Shown: piece by piece, positions 16,644 to 26,474 of the stretch
How the letters are laid out: each line of letters opens with the position of its first letter
Numbering within the stretch: position 1 is the first letter of the stretch
Assembly: GCF_000732635.1 (NCBI RefSeq)
Contig: NZ_JPMD01000001.1
Span: 310,001 to 374,000 of the forward strand
Source of the DNA: Clostridium sulfidigenes
GTDB taxonomy: Bacteria; Bacillota; Clostridia; Clostridiales; Clostridiaceae
Direction: 5' to 3'
DNA: 64,000 nt
Translations under genes and position numbers: made by a program
The notes under the pieces: generated by a model
The model's input: only the letters and a program-made list of their open reading frames with translations
Told to the model about the DNA's origin: nothing
Database searches by the model: none

Positions 16644-18341
16644 ATGCTTTTACAACTTAATATTATGAACTTTGCTCTTATAGAAAAACTATCCATAGAT
16701 TTTTCTAAGGGATTTAATGTTTTATCAGGAGAAACAGGAGCAGGTAAATCTATATTAATTGATGCTATTAGCTTTGTTCTTGGAGGTAAATTTAATAAGA
16801 ATTTAATAAGGGTAGGAGAAGATAAAACTGTAGTAGAAGCAGTTTTTTCTATTGAAAATCAAAGAACTAAGGCTATTTTAGAAGAATTAGATATTATTGA
16901 TGAGGGAATAGTAATACTCAGTAGGGAAAGCTTTCACTCAGGTAAAACCATAGCAAAAGTAAATAATAAAACCTTATTGCTATCTAAAATAAAGCAGGTT
17001 AGTGAAACTTTAATTGATATTCATGGTCAACATGAAAACCAAAATTTATTAGATAGTTCAAAGCACATAAATTATGTAGACTCATTTGGACAAGATTTAT
17101 TGGTGAATAAGCTTGAAGAATATGATAAATTTTATTTAAAATATGGTGAAGTTGAAGAGAAAATAAATAGACTTCAAGGAAACGATGGAGAAAGAGAGAA
17201 AAAAATAGATTTTCTAAAGTTTCAAATAGATGAAATTAATAGTATAAAACCTAAAATAGGTGAAGATGAAGAGTTATCAAAGAAATTTAATATGTTATCT
17301 AATGGAGAAAAAATCAAAAAGGCGTTAGAAAAAAGTTATATGCTACTTAAAGAGAATGATGAAAGTAGGATTTCTATTATAGATTCCTTAATGTATGTTA
17401 TTAGAGAACTTAAGTCTATTGAAGCTCATCATGAAGAAGTTAAATCCATAGTAGATTCTCTGGAGGAATCATATTACTTGTTAGAGGACAATACTAGAAC
17501 CCTTAGTGACTTAAAGGATAATACAGACTATGATATAGGTGAATTGGAATTTATAAATTCTAGAATGTATCAATTATCTGCTTGTAAAAAGAAATATGGA
17601 CCTACTTTAGAAGATGTGCTAGTGTATAAAAATAATATAGAAGAACAATATTTCGAATTAATAAACAGTGGAGAGATTATAGAAGAACTATTAAAACAAA
17701 AGAAAAAGTTATATGAAAAATTAGAAGGAATAGCACAGGAATTACATAATTTAAGATTAGAAATAAGTGAAGTACTAGAAAAAGAAATAAAAAAAGAATT
17801 AGATTATGTAGGTCTTGAAAAAAGTAGATTTAAAATAGAGGTAGCATATACAGACAATCTTAATTCTAAAGGTAGAGACAAGATACAGTTTAACATTTCC
17901 ACTAACCCTGGACAGCCATTACAACCTTTAGAAGAAGTGGTTTCGGGTGGAGAATTATCAAGGATTATGCTAGCACTTAAAACTGTATTTGTAGATAAAG
18001 ACCAAATTCCATCTGTAATATTTGACGAGGTAGATACTGGAATAAGTGGTAGAATAGCTCAAAGAGTAGGAGAAAAAATGGTGCTTATTTCTGAAGCTCA
18101 TCAAGTATTTTGTATAACTCATTTACCTCAAATTGCGGCACTAGCAGATGTGAATTATTTAATTGAGAAAAACAGCGATGAAGTAAATACGTTTACACAG
18201 GTTAAGAAGCTAAAGGATGATGAAGTGGAACAAGAAGTAGCTAGAATAATTGGTGGTAGCGAAGTTACGGCCATAACTATTGAAAATGCACGAGAGATGA
18301 TTTCAAAGGCAAAAGAAATAAAAGGTGATTTAAGACGATAA
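16644..18341 (+). CDS. recN: DNA repair protein RecN
   Basis: 565-aa SMC-like ATPase acting early in double-strand break repair. Walker A GETGAGKS near residue 30, a long central coiled coil (about 150-380), the ABC signature VSGGELSRIMLALK near 436 and Walker B VIFDEVDTGISG near 460. Last gene of the nusB-recN run and followed by a strong terminator. I see no LexA-type box near its start, so any SOS control would act on the operon or through internal promoters. Confidence 0.97.
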   Translation: MLLQLNIMNFALIEKLSIDFSKGFNVLSGETGAGKSILIDAISFVLGGKFNKNLIRVGEDKTVVEAVFSIENQRTKAILEELDIIDEGIVILSRESFHSGKTIAKVNNKTLLLSKIKQVSETLIDIHGQHENQNLLDSSKHINYVDSFGQDLLVNKLEEYDKFYLKYGEVEEKINRLQGNDGEREKKIDFLKFQIDEINSIKPKIGEDEELSKKFNMLSNGEKIKKALEKSYMLLKENDESRISIIDSLMYVIRELKSIEAHHEEVKSIVDSLEESYYLLEDNTRTLSDLKDNTDYDIGELEFINSRMYQLSACKKKYGPTLEDVLVYKNNIEEQYFELINSGEIIEELLKQKKKLYEKLEGIAQELHNLRLEISEVLEKEIKKELDYVGLEKSRFKIEVAYTDNLNSKGRDKIQFNISTNPGQPLQPLEEVVSGGELSRIMLALKTVFVDKDQIPSVIFDEVDTGISGRIAQRVGEKMVLISEAHQVFCITHLPQIAALADVNYLIEKNSDEVNTFTQVKKLKDDEVEQEVARIIGGSEVTAITIENAREMISKAKEIKGDLRR

Positions 18342-18415
18342 ACAGAATTCTTAGATTTTATTATAAATTTTAAAAAATAAAAATTAAAATGTGAATATAT
18401 ACTATAAAAATGTTT

Positions 18416-18460
18416 AACACTATAAACTAAGTATAACTTTAGTTTATAGTGTTTTATTTT
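18416..18460 (+). terminator. Terminator after recN
   Basis: AACACTATAAACTAA (18416-18430) pairs with TTAGTTTATAGTGTT (18439-18453), followed by TTATTTT. It ends the nusB-recN transcription unit. Confidence 0.9.
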
Positions 18461-18580
18461 CATGTTCTAAAAAATTCAATTAGGAAATCTTTTTGGGTTT
18501 AAAAGAAAAAGAACTCTAACATAAAAATTTCTCATAGGGGAAAATTAAAGTTAAACATTCTTTACAGGAGGTAAAGCATT

Positions 18581-19732
18581 ATGAAAAAATTTAGTAATAT
18601 TTTATTCTTGATATTTACTACAACCTTCATACTAATATCTATAAATTGCTATACTGATATAATTAATAGATATTTTAATGAAGCAGTGCCTTCAATAAAT
18701 AATTATTCAAGTGCTATGGACTATAAATTAAATTTTTCAGAAGCTACTAGTCTAAAAAAGGTTAATTATGCTAAAACCTCCGACATAATGGTTTATCCAG
18801 GAGGAAAACCTTTAGGAATTAAAATTAATACAAAAGGAGCCCTTGTTATTGCTTTATCAGATATTGAGGTAGATGGTAATAAGGTTCAAAGCCCAGCTGC
18901 TATTTCTGGAATAGCTATAGGAGATAGTATTACAAAAATTAATAATGAAACAATAAAAAGTGCCGAAGATATAGCTACTTATGTAAATAGAGCCAAGGGA
19001 GAGCAGGTTAAAATTACAGTAAATAGAAAAGGCGAAGAAATGAATTTTGTAGTTAATCCAGTGGTCAGTAAGAAGGATGAAAACTATAAAATTGGATTAT
19101 GGGTTAGGGATTCTGTGGCAGGTGTGGGAACTTTAACATTTTATCATAAAGAAAGTGGGAAGTTTGGAGCACTAGGACATCCTATAACAGATATGGATAC
19201 CAATACTATTATGAGTGTTGGGAAAGGTGAAATTGTAGATTCTAATATAGTGTCAGTGAGGAAAGGAGCTAAAGGTAGTCCAGGTGAACTTAGGGGGATT
19301 TTTACAGATAGTAATAAGACCTTAGGAATAATTAGATTAAATACACCTGTTGGAGTATTTGGAGAAGGTAATGATAATTTAATATGCAATAATTATAATA
19401 AGCCTATGAAGGTAGGATTTAAAGATGAAGTTAAGGTAGGAAAAGCACAAATTCTTACAACTATAGATGGCGAAGAGCCTGAATTATTTGACATAGTAAT
19501 AGAAAAATTATTAAATCAACAAGAACCAAATGGTAAAAGTATGATAATAAAAGTTACAGATCCATTGTGCATAGAGAAAACAGGTGGGATTATTCAAGGA
19601 ATGAGTGGAAGTCCAATAATTCAAAATAACAAGATAGTAGGTGCAGTAACACATGTTCTTGTCAATAAGCCTGATACAGGATATGGAATATATATGGATT
19701 GGATGATAAATGAAGCAGACATTAGGAAATAA
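18581..19732 (+). CDS. spoIVB: SpoIVB serine peptidase (S55 family)
   Basis: 383 aa: an N-terminal membrane/signal segment (ILFLIFTTTFILISINC), a PDZ domain (about 100-165, ISGIAIGDSITKINNE) and a trypsin-like SpoIVB peptidase domain. The probable catalytic histidine is in GALGHPITDMD near residue 200 and the serine in GMSGSPII near residue 345. It is secreted from the forespore into the intermembrane space to trigger SpoIVFB processing of pro-sigma-K. The recN-spoIVB-spo0A order is conserved in Bacilli and Clostridia. SD ACAGGAGGT. Confidence 0.97.
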   Translation: MKKFSNILFLIFTTTFILISINCYTDIINRYFNEAVPSINNYSSAMDYKLNFSEATSLKKVNYAKTSDIMVYPGGKPLGIKINTKGALVIALSDIEVDGNKVQSPAAISGIAIGDSITKINNETIKSAEDIATYVNRAKGEQVKITVNRKGEEMNFVVNPVVSKKDENYKIGLWVRDSVAGVGTLTFYHKESGKFGALGHPITDMDTNTIMSVGKGEIVDSNIVSVRKGAKGSPGELRGIFTDSNKTLGIIRLNTPVGVFGEGNDNLICNNYNKPMKVGFKDEVKVGKAQILTTIDGEEPELFDIVIEKLLNQQEPNGKSMIIKVTDPLCIEKTGGIIQGMSGSPIIQNNKIVGAVTHVLVNKPDTGYGIYMDWMINEADIRK

Positions 19733-19796
19733 ATAAATATTATCAATTACACGTAAAAAATACAAAAGGCTATATAATAATCATAAATAATTAAAT

Positions 19797-19840
19797 AAAA
19801 ACAATCTATTTATATAAAATTACAATAGGTTGTTTTTATT
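19797..19840 (+). terminator. Terminator after spoIVB
   Basis: AAAACAATCTATT (19797-19809) pairs with AATAGGTTGTTTT (19824-19836), then TTATTTG. Confidence 0.8.
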
Positions 19841-19911
19841 TGACTCAAAATGATGTTATAATATAAGAAAAGGTTGAATTTTAAAAAAAATTTATTTTTT
19901 TTTAGGTAGTA

Positions 19912-19938
19912 GAAGGAGTTTTATTACTTTTGTCGAAA
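19912..19938 (+). promoter_or_regulatory. Sigma-H-like promoter with embedded 0A box upstream of spo0A
   Basis: GAAGGAGTT (19912-19920) resembles the sigma-H -35 (RnAGGAwWW) and GTCGAAA (19932-19938) its -10 (RnnGAAT), with an 11-bp spacer. TGTCGAA at 19931-19937 is a match to the 0A box (TGNCGAA), giving a direct autoregulatory site. Consensus sequences are established knowledge; activity is inferred. Confidence 0.6.
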
Positions 19939-19985
19939 TTATATATCTATGATATGGTAAAAATTACAAAAAGGGGAGTTGTGGA

Positions 19986-20819
19986 ATGGAGCAAAGAAGC
20001 ATTAATGTGCTAATTGCAGATGATAATAAGGAGTTTTGCAATATTTTAAGTGATTATTTTTTAAGTCAAAAGGACATCAACGTAGTTGGTGTAGCAAAAG
20101 ATGGAGTAGAGGTTTTAGAACTTATTGAACAAACTAACCCTGATTTAGTAGTTCTAGACATTATAATGCCTCATTTAGATGGATTAGGAGTTCTTGAGAG
20201 ATTAAATACAATGAATTTAAATCCAATGCCTAGAATAATTATATTATCAGCAGTAGGTCAAGACAAAATAACTCAAAGAGCTATATCTTTAGGAGCTGAT
20301 TATTATGTAGTTAAGCCTTTTGATATGGATGTATTATCTAATAGAATTAGAGATATGTTTAATAATTCAATTTCAAGTGATACAGTTAGAAAAACACCTG
20401 TTACTAATGCAACTAGTTCTTCATCATTAATGATGGATGTTAAACCCAAATCAAATAGTGGATCTATGGATTTAGAATCAGAAATTACTAATATCATTCA
20501 TGAAATTGGTGTACCAGCTCATATTAAAGGGTATATGTATTTAAGAGAAGCTATAACTTTAGTGGTAAATGATATAGAATTATTGTCAGCAGTAACTAAA
20601 GAACTATATCCAGCAATAGCTAAGAAATACAATACTACTGCAAGTAGAGTAGAAAGAGCTATAAGACATGCTATAGAAGTTGCATGGGGTAGAGGACAAG
20701 TTGATACTATTAATAAGTTATTTGGATACACTATTCATAATGAAAAGGGTAAACCAACAAATAGTGAATTTATTGCAATGGTAGCGGACAAGCTAAGACT
20801 TAAAAATAAGGTATGCTAG
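19986..20819 (+). CDS. spo0A: Sporulation master regulator Spo0A
   Basis: 277 aa: a response-regulator receiver (1-125) with the acidic pair D12-D13, phospho-acceptor D58 in VVLDIIMP and the conserved Lys in VVKPFD near 110. After a Ser/Asn-rich hinge (about 130-160) comes the Spo0A C-terminal DNA-binding domain with the recognition helix region [18 protein letters not shown]. Phosphorylated Spo0A controls entry into sporulation and, in clostridia, solvent and toxin genes. SD AAGGGGAGT. Preceded by a sigma-H-like promoter with a 0A box and followed by a terminator. Confidence 0.98.
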   Translation: MEQRSINVLIADDNKEFCNILSDYFLSQKDINVVGVAKDGVEVLELIEQTNPDLVVLDIIMPHLDGLGVLERLNTMNLNPMPRIIILSAVGQDKITQRAISLGADYYVVKPFDMDVLSNRIRDMFNNSISSDTVRKTPVTNATSSSSLMMDVKPKSNSGSMDLESEITNIIHEIGVPAHIKGYMYLREAITLVVNDIELLSAVTKELYPAIAKKYNTTASRVERAIRHAIEVAWGRGQVDTINKLFGYTIHNEKGKPTNSEFIAMVADKLRLKNKVC

Positions 20820-20920
20820 AAGTTTAATATTATTAGGGTTATAGTAAAATTTAAGTCGATTAATTATCAAAGCCAAGGCAACAAATTATTTTTACACCAA
20901 CAATATATAATTAAAAATTA

Positions 20921-20962
20921 TAGACATCTTTTAATTTGAAAAAATTGAAGGTGTCTATTTTA
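20921..20962 (+). terminator. Terminator after spo0A
   Basis: TAGACATCTTTTAATTT and AATTGAAGGTGTCTA pair around GAAAA, followed by TTTTATG. Confidence 0.8.
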
Positions 20963-21001
20963 TGTATGATAGGTTATTATATATTGTGAGGAGTGGTGAT
21001 G

Positions 21002-21520
21002 ATGAAACTTTTTGAGAAAACTATTAGTGAAGAATATAAGTTTGAAGGAACAGTAATAAATTTAAAAGTGCAGCAAGTGGAACTTCCTAATGGAAAAGTG
21101 GGAAAAAGAGAACTTGTAGAACATCCAGGAGCAGTTGGTATAGTAGCTTATTTGAATTCAGATACTATACTTATTGTGGAACAGTTTAGAAAAGCATTAG
21201 ATAGAACAATTTTAGAAATACCAGCTGGGAAAATAGAAAAGGGAGAAGATATTAAACTATGTGGTATTAGAGAATTGGAAGAAGAAACTGGATATAAGGC
21301 TAAAAAATTTCAGTTCTTAGGTAAAATAGCTACAGCACCTGGATTTTCAGATGAATATATATATTTATATAAGGCTACTGAGTTATATAAAGGTGAAGTT
21401 AATAGAGATGATGATGAATTTATAAATGTAAAATCATATAGTATAGATAAAATTAAAGAAATGGTTAAAAGTGGAGAAGTTATAGACGGAAAGACTATTG
21501 CAGCTTTAGCATACTTGTAA
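21002..21520 (+). CDS. NUDIX hydrolase, ADP-ribose pyrophosphatase type
   Basis: 172 aa with an intact NUDIX box from GKIEKG to RELEEETGY (near residues 76-97), which binds Mg2+ and cleaves a diphosphate linkage. The preceding LIVEQFRKALDRTILEIPAG is typical of the ADP-ribose pyrophosphatase (NudF) subgroup, which recycles ADP-ribose to ribose 5-phosphate and AMP. Start: four start codons follow each other (GTG 20993, GTG 20996, ATG 20999, ATG 21002); the SD GAGGAG favours one of the ATGs. Between spo0A and spoIIM, a common clostridial arrangement. Confidence 0.9.
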   Translation: MKLFEKTISEEYKFEGTVINLKVQQVELPNGKVGKRELVEHPGAVGIVAYLNSDTILIVEQFRKALDRTILEIPAGKIEKGEDIKLCGIRELEEETGYKAKKFQFLGKIATAPGFSDEYIYLYKATELYKGEVNRDDDEFINVKSYSIDKIKEMVKSGEVIDGKTIAALAYL

Positions 21521-21543
21521 AAATTGAATAAAATGGAATATTA

Positions 21544-21594
21544 CCCTTAGGTTAGGCATAAATATAAATTAATTCTTAAATAAACTAAGGGGGA
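21544..21594 (+). promoter_or_regulatory. Possible hairpin sequestering the spoIIM ribosome binding site
   Basis: CCCTTAG (21544-21550) is complementary to CTAAGGG (21585-21591), which contains the AAGGGGGA SD of spoIIM. The pairing could limit translation initiation; the 34-nt loop makes it modest. Confidence 0.35.
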
Positions 21595-21600
21595 ATATGT

Positions 21601-22239
21601 ATGACATTAAGAAGCGTAATAGATAGTTTTAATAAACATTTTCATGAAAATATTTGGATGTATTTATTAACAATATTATTTATTGCCACTGGGATGATTC
21701 TAGGTCTCTACTGTGTTAAATATATGGGGGATGTGGACAAGAGTACCTTAATTAACTATATAACTGCTTTTGGATCATCATCGACCTTAGATGGATTATC
21801 TAATAAAGAAATATTAATGGGTACTTTAAAAAATAATATACCCATTATAATTGGATTTTGGTTCTTGGGATTAACAGTGGTAGGACTTCCAATAATTATT
21901 TTGATTAATATTTACAAAGGATTTTCTTTAGGATTTACTTTTAGTTTTTTTATATATGGATTAAAAGAAAAAGGATTACTCTTATCACTTTTAGGTGTTT
22001 TACCACAAAATCTTATATATATACCATGTTTAATATTTTTATCAGTACTATCTATTGAATTTTCTATAGGTATAGTAAAAGAAAAATTTACAAAGAAATA
22101 TTCACCTAATACTGGTTCAGTAAGAAATTATACTATGATGTTTTTAATTGTTACAGGAGTTATGTTCATTGGATTTTTATTTGAGTCTTTTATAACGCCT
22201 ATACTTATAAATTTTGCACTAAAGGGGCTAGGGGCATAA
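21601..22239 (+). CDS. spoIIM: Stage II sporulation protein M
   Basis: 212-aa membrane protein with about five helices. NKHFHENIWMYLLTILFIATG at the N-terminus and the GLTVVGLPIIILINIYKGFSLGF region are SpoIIM features. With SpoIID and SpoIIP it drives septal peptidoglycan remodelling during engulfment. SD AAGGGGGAA six nt upstream. Followed after 4 nt by a small membrane gene. Confidence 0.95.
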   Translation: MTLRSVIDSFNKHFHENIWMYLLTILFIATGMILGLYCVKYMGDVDKSTLINYITAFGSSSTLDGLSNKEILMGTLKNNIPIIIGFWFLGLTVVGLPIIILINIYKGFSLGFTFSFFIYGLKEKGLLLSLLGVLPQNLIYIPCLIFLSVLSIEFSIGIVKEKFTKKYSPNTGSVRNYTMMFLIVTGVMFIGFLFESFITPILINFALKGLGA

Positions 22240-22243
22240 AAGT

Positions 22244-22462
22244 ATGAAAGATGACATTAAAAAGTTCTTAATTATATATGCAGAGTGCTTTATAATTATA
22301 TTTGTTATGGGGGGAGTATTGCCTAATATATTAGACTATGTACTGAGTTATTTTTATAAACCTGGAATTTATGAAAATAGTATTTTAGTTGGCAATGAAC
22401 TAATAAAACCTTTAGAAATATTATATAATTATATTCATATATTTAATTCCATATTGAGATAA
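22244..22462 (+). CDS. Small membrane protein of unknown function
   Basis: 72 aa, not recognised. One strong hydrophobic segment (FLIIYAECFIIIFVMGGVLP), then a short polar part. It begins 4 nt after spoIIM, so translation is probably coupled; an SD-like AGGGG lies in the last codons of spoIIM. Co-transcription with spoIIM suggests an accessory role in sporulation membranes, but nothing in the sequence proves it. Confidence 0.7.
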   Translation: MKDDIKKFLIIYAECFIIIFVMGGVLPNILDYVLSYFYKPGIYENSILVGNELIKPLEILYNYIHIFNSILR

Positions 22463-22528
22463 AGGAAAAATATAGATAAAAAAATTCAACTAATAAATTG
22501 ACATATTTCAATAATAATGTACTATTAT

Positions 22529-22590
22529 ATTATGTGCCATTGCTAAAAAAGATGGAAGTTTAGCAGTGACACATAATTTATTTTATTTAG
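22529..22590 (+). terminator. Terminator/attenuator-like hairpin upstream of deoB
   Basis: ATTATGTG..CATTGCTAAA (22529-22547) pairs with TTTAGCAGTGACACATAAT (22559-22577) with few mismatches and is followed by TTATTTTATTTAG. A TTGACA sits just upstream (22498-22503) with TATTAT at 22523, so besides ending the spoIIM unit it could attenuate a deoB leader. Confidence 0.65.
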
Positions 22591-22657
22591 TTATATATTT
22601 TGAAACAACTGTGGTAAAATATAATATATCAGTGACTAAGAAGAAAGGAAGTATATC

Positions 22658-23830
22658 ATGGATAGAAAAGTAGTTTTAGTTGTGCTTGATAGTGTTGGTA
22701 TTGGAGAACTTCCAGATGCAGAGCTTTATGGAGATAAAGGTAGTAATACTTTAGGTAATATAGCAAAACATGTTAAAGGTTTTTCTATTCCAAACTTAGA
22801 AGCATTAGGAATTGGTTCCATAGAAGGCGTGGAAAACCTTATTAAGTGTGAAAATCCAGAAGGAATTTATGGAAGATGTAGTGAACTTTCAAAAGGAAAG
22901 GATACAATTACAGGACATTGGGAAATGGCAGGAGTTATTTTAGAAACACCTCTTCAAACTTATCCTAATGGTTTTCCAAGAGAAATTATGGATGAATTTG
23001 AAGCTAAGATAGGAAGAAATACTTTAGGGAATGTAGTTGCTTCTGGTACAGCCATCATTGAGGAATTAGGGGAAGAACATATAAGAACTGGATACCCTAT
23101 AATCTACACTTCTGCAGATAGTGTATTCCAAATTGCAGCTAACGAAGATGTAATACCTTTAGAAGAATTATATAATATGTGCAAAATTGCAAGAGAAATG
23201 TTAGTTGGAGATAAGATGGTAGGTAGAGTAATTGCCAGACCCTTTAAAGGTATGAAAAAAGGTGAGTTTGTAAGAACAGCTAATAGACATGATTATGCAT
23301 TAGAGCCTTTTAATAAGACTGCTCTTGAGTATGTCAGTGAAGCTGGCTTACCTATGGCAGCTGTAGGTAAGATTAAAGATATATTTACAGGAAAAGGTGT
23401 TACAGAATCAGTATCTATAAAGGACAATATGGATGGGGTTGATAAAACTTTACAAATGATGAAGTCTCATTCTAATGGATTTATATTTACAAACTTAGTA
23501 GATTTTGATATGAAATTTGGACATAGAAATGATGTAGAAGGATATGCTAAGGCTTTAGAAGAATTTGATGATAGATTACCAGAAATTAAAGAAGCTTTGG
23601 GAGATAATGATGTATTAATCATTACTGCAGATCATGGATGTGATCCAACTACAGAAGGTACAGATCATTCCAGAGAATATGTGCCTGTACTTGTATATGG
23701 AAGAAATCTTAAGGAAGATATAAATCTTGGAACTAGAAATGGATTCTGCGATATAGGTAAAACTATATTAGATTTACTTGATATTGAAAATGATTTAGTA
23801 GGCAAAAGCTTCAAAGATTTAATTGTATAG
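22658..23830 (+). CDS. deoB: Phosphopentomutase
   Basis: 390-aa alkaline-phosphatase-superfamily enzyme interconverting (deoxy)ribose 1- and 5-phosphates. Metal-binding signatures: DSVGIGELPDA near residue 10, KDTITGHWEMAG near residue 82 with the catalytic Thr, and ADHGCDPTTEGTDHSRE near residue 325. It links the two downstream phosphorylases to central metabolism. SD AGAAAGGAAG. Confidence 0.97.
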   Translation: MDRKVVLVVLDSVGIGELPDAELYGDKGSNTLGNIAKHVKGFSIPNLEALGIGSIEGVENLIKCENPEGIYGRCSELSKGKDTITGHWEMAGVILETPLQTYPNGFPREIMDEFEAKIGRNTLGNVVASGTAIIEELGEEHIRTGYPIIYTSADSVFQIAANEDVIPLEELYNMCKIAREMLVGDKMVGRVIARPFKGMKKGEFVRTANRHDYALEPFNKTALEYVSEAGLPMAAVGKIKDIFTGKGVTESVSIKDNMDGVDKTLQMMKSHSNGFIFTNLVDFDMKFGHRNDVEGYAKALEEFDDRLPEIKEALGDNDVLIITADHGCDPTTEGTDHSREYVPVLVYGRNLKEDINLGTRNGFCDIGKTILDLLDIENDLVGKSFKDLIV

Positions 23831-23908
23831 CTAGTAATCTAGGGTTAAAAGTGTTTTAGATAATATAAAAATATAAAGATAATAAGAATAATAAAAATTT
23901 TAATACAC

Positions 23909-23957
23909 AAATTACAATATATAAATTCCTTAAAGGTAATAATATATTGTAATTTGT
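23909..23957 (+). terminator. Hairpin between deoB and punA
   Basis: AAATTACAATATAT (23909-23922) pairs with ATATTGTAATTT (23944-23955), followed by GTTGTTAA. Probably a partial terminator between deoB and punA. Confidence 0.6.
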
Positions 23958-24078
23958 TGTTAATATTATTTATTTAACTAACTAGTCAAACAAATAATAT
24001 TAAGAGAAATTAATAAGCTGATAACATAGAGTATAACTAAATAAAATTATATAACTGTGAAGAAGAGGAGAAATTATA

Positions 24079-24894
24079 ATGGATATTAAATTAATTAATG
24101 AGAGTGTAGAATACATAAAGGCTAAATTAAGCTTCCAACCAGAAATAGGTATTATCTTAGGCTCTGGTCTTGGTGATATGGCTGACAAAGTTGAAGATAG
24201 GGTGGTAGTAAAGTATTCAGAAGTACCTAATCTTCCGGTATCTACAGTACAAGGTCATGCAGGACAATTTGTATGCGGAACTTTAGAAGGTAAAAAGGTT
24301 ATTATGATGCAAGGTAGATTTCATTATTACGAAGGCCATCCTATGAGCGTATTAGCACTTCCAATTCATATTATGAAATACTTGGGTGTGAAGTCTTTAA
24401 TAGTAACTAATGCTTGTGGTGGTGTTAATACTAGCTTTGTACCAGGTGATTTAATGATGATTACAGATCATATAAACTTTGCAGGTACAAATCCACTTAT
24501 AGGTAAAAATGAAGAAGAAATAGGAGCAAGATTCCCAGATATGTCTACAGCTTATGATAGAGAATATTTAAAACTAGCAAAAGAAGTTGGAGCATCTCTT
24601 AATATAGAATTGAAAGAAGGAGTTTATATGATGTTTACAGGTCCAGTATATGAAACTCCAGCAGAGGTAAGAATGGCAAGAATACTAGGTGCTGATGCAG
24701 TTGGAATGTCAACAGTTCCTGAAGTTATTGCAGCTAATCATTGTGGTCTTAGAATACTAGGAATTTCATGCATAACTAACATGGCAGCTGGAATCTTAGA
24801 CCAGCCATTAAATCATGAAGAAGTAATAGAAACTTCTGCTAAAGTAAAATCAAAATTTGTTTCTTTAGTGAAAGGAATAGTTAGAGAATTATAA
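24079..24894 (+). CDS. punA: Purine-nucleoside phosphorylase
   Basis: 271-aa trimeric-type PNP: inosine or guanosine plus phosphate gives base plus ribose 1-phosphate. GSGLGDMAD near residue 29 binds phosphate, the HAGQFV and GRFHYYEGH segments follow, and the MFTGPVYETPAEVRM / GADAVGMSTVPEV region near 195-215 forms the purine site. SD GAAGAGGAG. Part of the deoB-punA-pdp salvage cluster. Confidence 0.96.
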   Translation: MDIKLINESVEYIKAKLSFQPEIGIILGSGLGDMADKVEDRVVVKYSEVPNLPVSTVQGHAGQFVCGTLEGKKVIMMQGRFHYYEGHPMSVLALPIHIMKYLGVKSLIVTNACGGVNTSFVPGDLMMITDHINFAGTNPLIGKNEEEIGARFPDMSTAYDREYLKLAKEVGASLNIELKEGVYMMFTGPVYETPAEVRMARILGADAVGMSTVPEVIAANHCGLRILGISCITNMAAGILDQPLNHEEVIETSAKVKSKFVSLVKGIVREL

Positions 24895-24949
24895 TAGTGG
24901 ACCATTACAAACAAAATTAAATATAAAGGTATAGAGCGGGGTGTGATTT

Positions 24950-26254
24950 ATGAGAATGTATGATTTGATTCTAAAAAAGAGAAATGGTGGAGAGCTTTCT
25001 ACAGAGGAAATAAATTATTTTGTAGAGAGCTATACAAAGGGAGAAATTCCAGATTATCAAGTATCAGCTCTTTTAATGGCTATATATTTTCAAAAGATGA
25101 ATAAGAGAGAAACTTCAGACTTAACAATGGCAATGGTACATTCTGGAGATATGTTAGATTTAAGTGAAATTCAAGGCGTTAAGGTAGATAAGCACAGCAC
25201 AGGTGGGGTAGGAGATACTACGACTTTAGTGCTTACACCTATGGTAGCAGCATTGGGAATACCAGTTGCCAAGATGTCAGGTAGAGGCCTAGGGCATACT
25301 GGAGGAACCATAGATAAGTTGGAAGCTTTCAAAGGTTTTTCAGTGGAGATGCCAACAGAAAAATTCATTAATAATGTTAACACTATTAAAATTGCTGTGG
25401 GAGGACAGACTGGAGACTTAGCACCGGCTGATAAGAAGTTATATGCCTTAAGAGATGTTACAGCAACCGTTGATAATGTTTCTTTAATTGCATCTAGCAT
25501 TATGAGCAAAAAAATAGCTTCAGGAGCTGATGCTATAGTTTTAGATGTTAAGGTTGGAGACGGAGCTTTCATGAAAAATACAGAATCTGCTAAGGAATTG
25601 GCTACAGAAATGGTTTCTATAGGAAAACATATTGGGCGTAATACTATGGCAGTAATTTCTGATATGGACCAACCATTAGGTTTAGCTATAGGTAATGCTT
25701 TAGAAGTAGAAGAAGCCATAAATACATTAAAGGGAAATGGTCCTGAGGACTTACTAAAGCTATCTTTAGTTTTAGGAAGTCGTATGGTAATGTTAGCAGG
25801 AAAAGCAAGTACTGCTGAGGAAGCTGAAGCTATGTTAAAAGAGACTATAACTTCAGGAGCAGCTATAGAAAAACTTAAAGAATTTGTTAAAGCTCAAGGT
25901 GGAGATATAGACTGTATCGATAATACAAATTTATTACCTAAAGCTAAGTATGTAGTACCGGTAATTGCAGAAAATAATGGAGTGGTTAAAAAAATCCATG
26001 CTGAAAACTTAGGAATAGTTGCAATGGAACTTGGAGCAGGAAGAGCCACTAAAGAAAGTAAAATAGATTTAGCAGTGGGAATAGTTTTAAATAAAAAACG
26101 TGGTGATAAAGTAGAAAAGGGTGACACCATAGCATATATTCATAGTAATAATGAAAGCCTTATTGAAAAAGCTAATGAGGGTATCTTAAAAAACTATGAA
26201 ATAGTTGAAGGCTATAAAAACGATATACCACTAATCCATGAAGTAATTAGTTAG
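24950..26254 (+). CDS. pdp: Pyrimidine-nucleoside phosphorylase
   Basis: 434-aa homologue of thymidine/pyrimidine-nucleoside phosphorylase. [15 protein letters not shown] near residue 81 is the phosphate/substrate loop, and [17 protein letters not shown] near 110 is the family signature. The C-terminal all-beta domain completes the fold. It accepts uridine and thymidine in Gram-positive bacteria. Start ATG 24950 has GGGGTGTG nearby; ATG 24956 is also possible. Terminated by a strong hairpin. Confidence 0.96.
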   Translation: MRMYDLILKKRNGGELSTEEINYFVESYTKGEIPDYQVSALLMAIYFQKMNKRETSDLTMAMVHSGDMLDLSEIQGVKVDKHSTGGVGDTTTLVLTPMVAALGIPVAKMSGRGLGHTGGTIDKLEAFKGFSVEMPTEKFINNVNTIKIAVGGQTGDLAPADKKLYALRDVTATVDNVSLIASSIMSKKIASGADAIVLDVKVGDGAFMKNTESAKELATEMVSIGKHIGRNTMAVISDMDQPLGLAIGNALEVEEAINTLKGNGPEDLLKLSLVLGSRMVMLAGKASTAEEAEAMLKETITSGAAIEKLKEFVKAQGGDIDCIDNTNLLPKAKYVVPVIAENNGVVKKIHAENLGIVAMELGAGRATKESKIDLAVGIVLNKKRGDKVEKGDTIAYIHSNNESLIEKANEGILKNYEIVEGYKNDIPLIHEVIS

Positions 26255-26268
26255 TATATATTAATATA

Positions 26269-26326
26269 AAATGAAGCTATATAAAATAATTTTTATTTAT
26301 TTTATATAGCTTCATTTTATTTTTAA
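26269..26326 (+). terminator. Terminator of the nucleoside salvage cluster
   Basis: Near-perfect stem built from AAAATGAAGCTATATAAAATA and its complement (right arm ends near 26318), followed by TTATTTTT. Confidence 0.9.
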
Positions 26327-26474
26327 AGTAATATATGCACCTTGAGGATATAAATTCTATATTAGGGAACTCTAAATAGGAAGAAACTTTAGAAAATAAA
26401 ATTTCTAAATTTCTAGGATAATTTTTAAGATTGAGGTAAAAATAACCTCATAATAATTGTTTTGGAGGTCGGTT

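Noticed and set aside
25171-25719. 182-residue minus-strand ORF within pdp
   Set aside because: Wholly inside a strongly conserved phosphorylase gene; no SD and an antisense composition.
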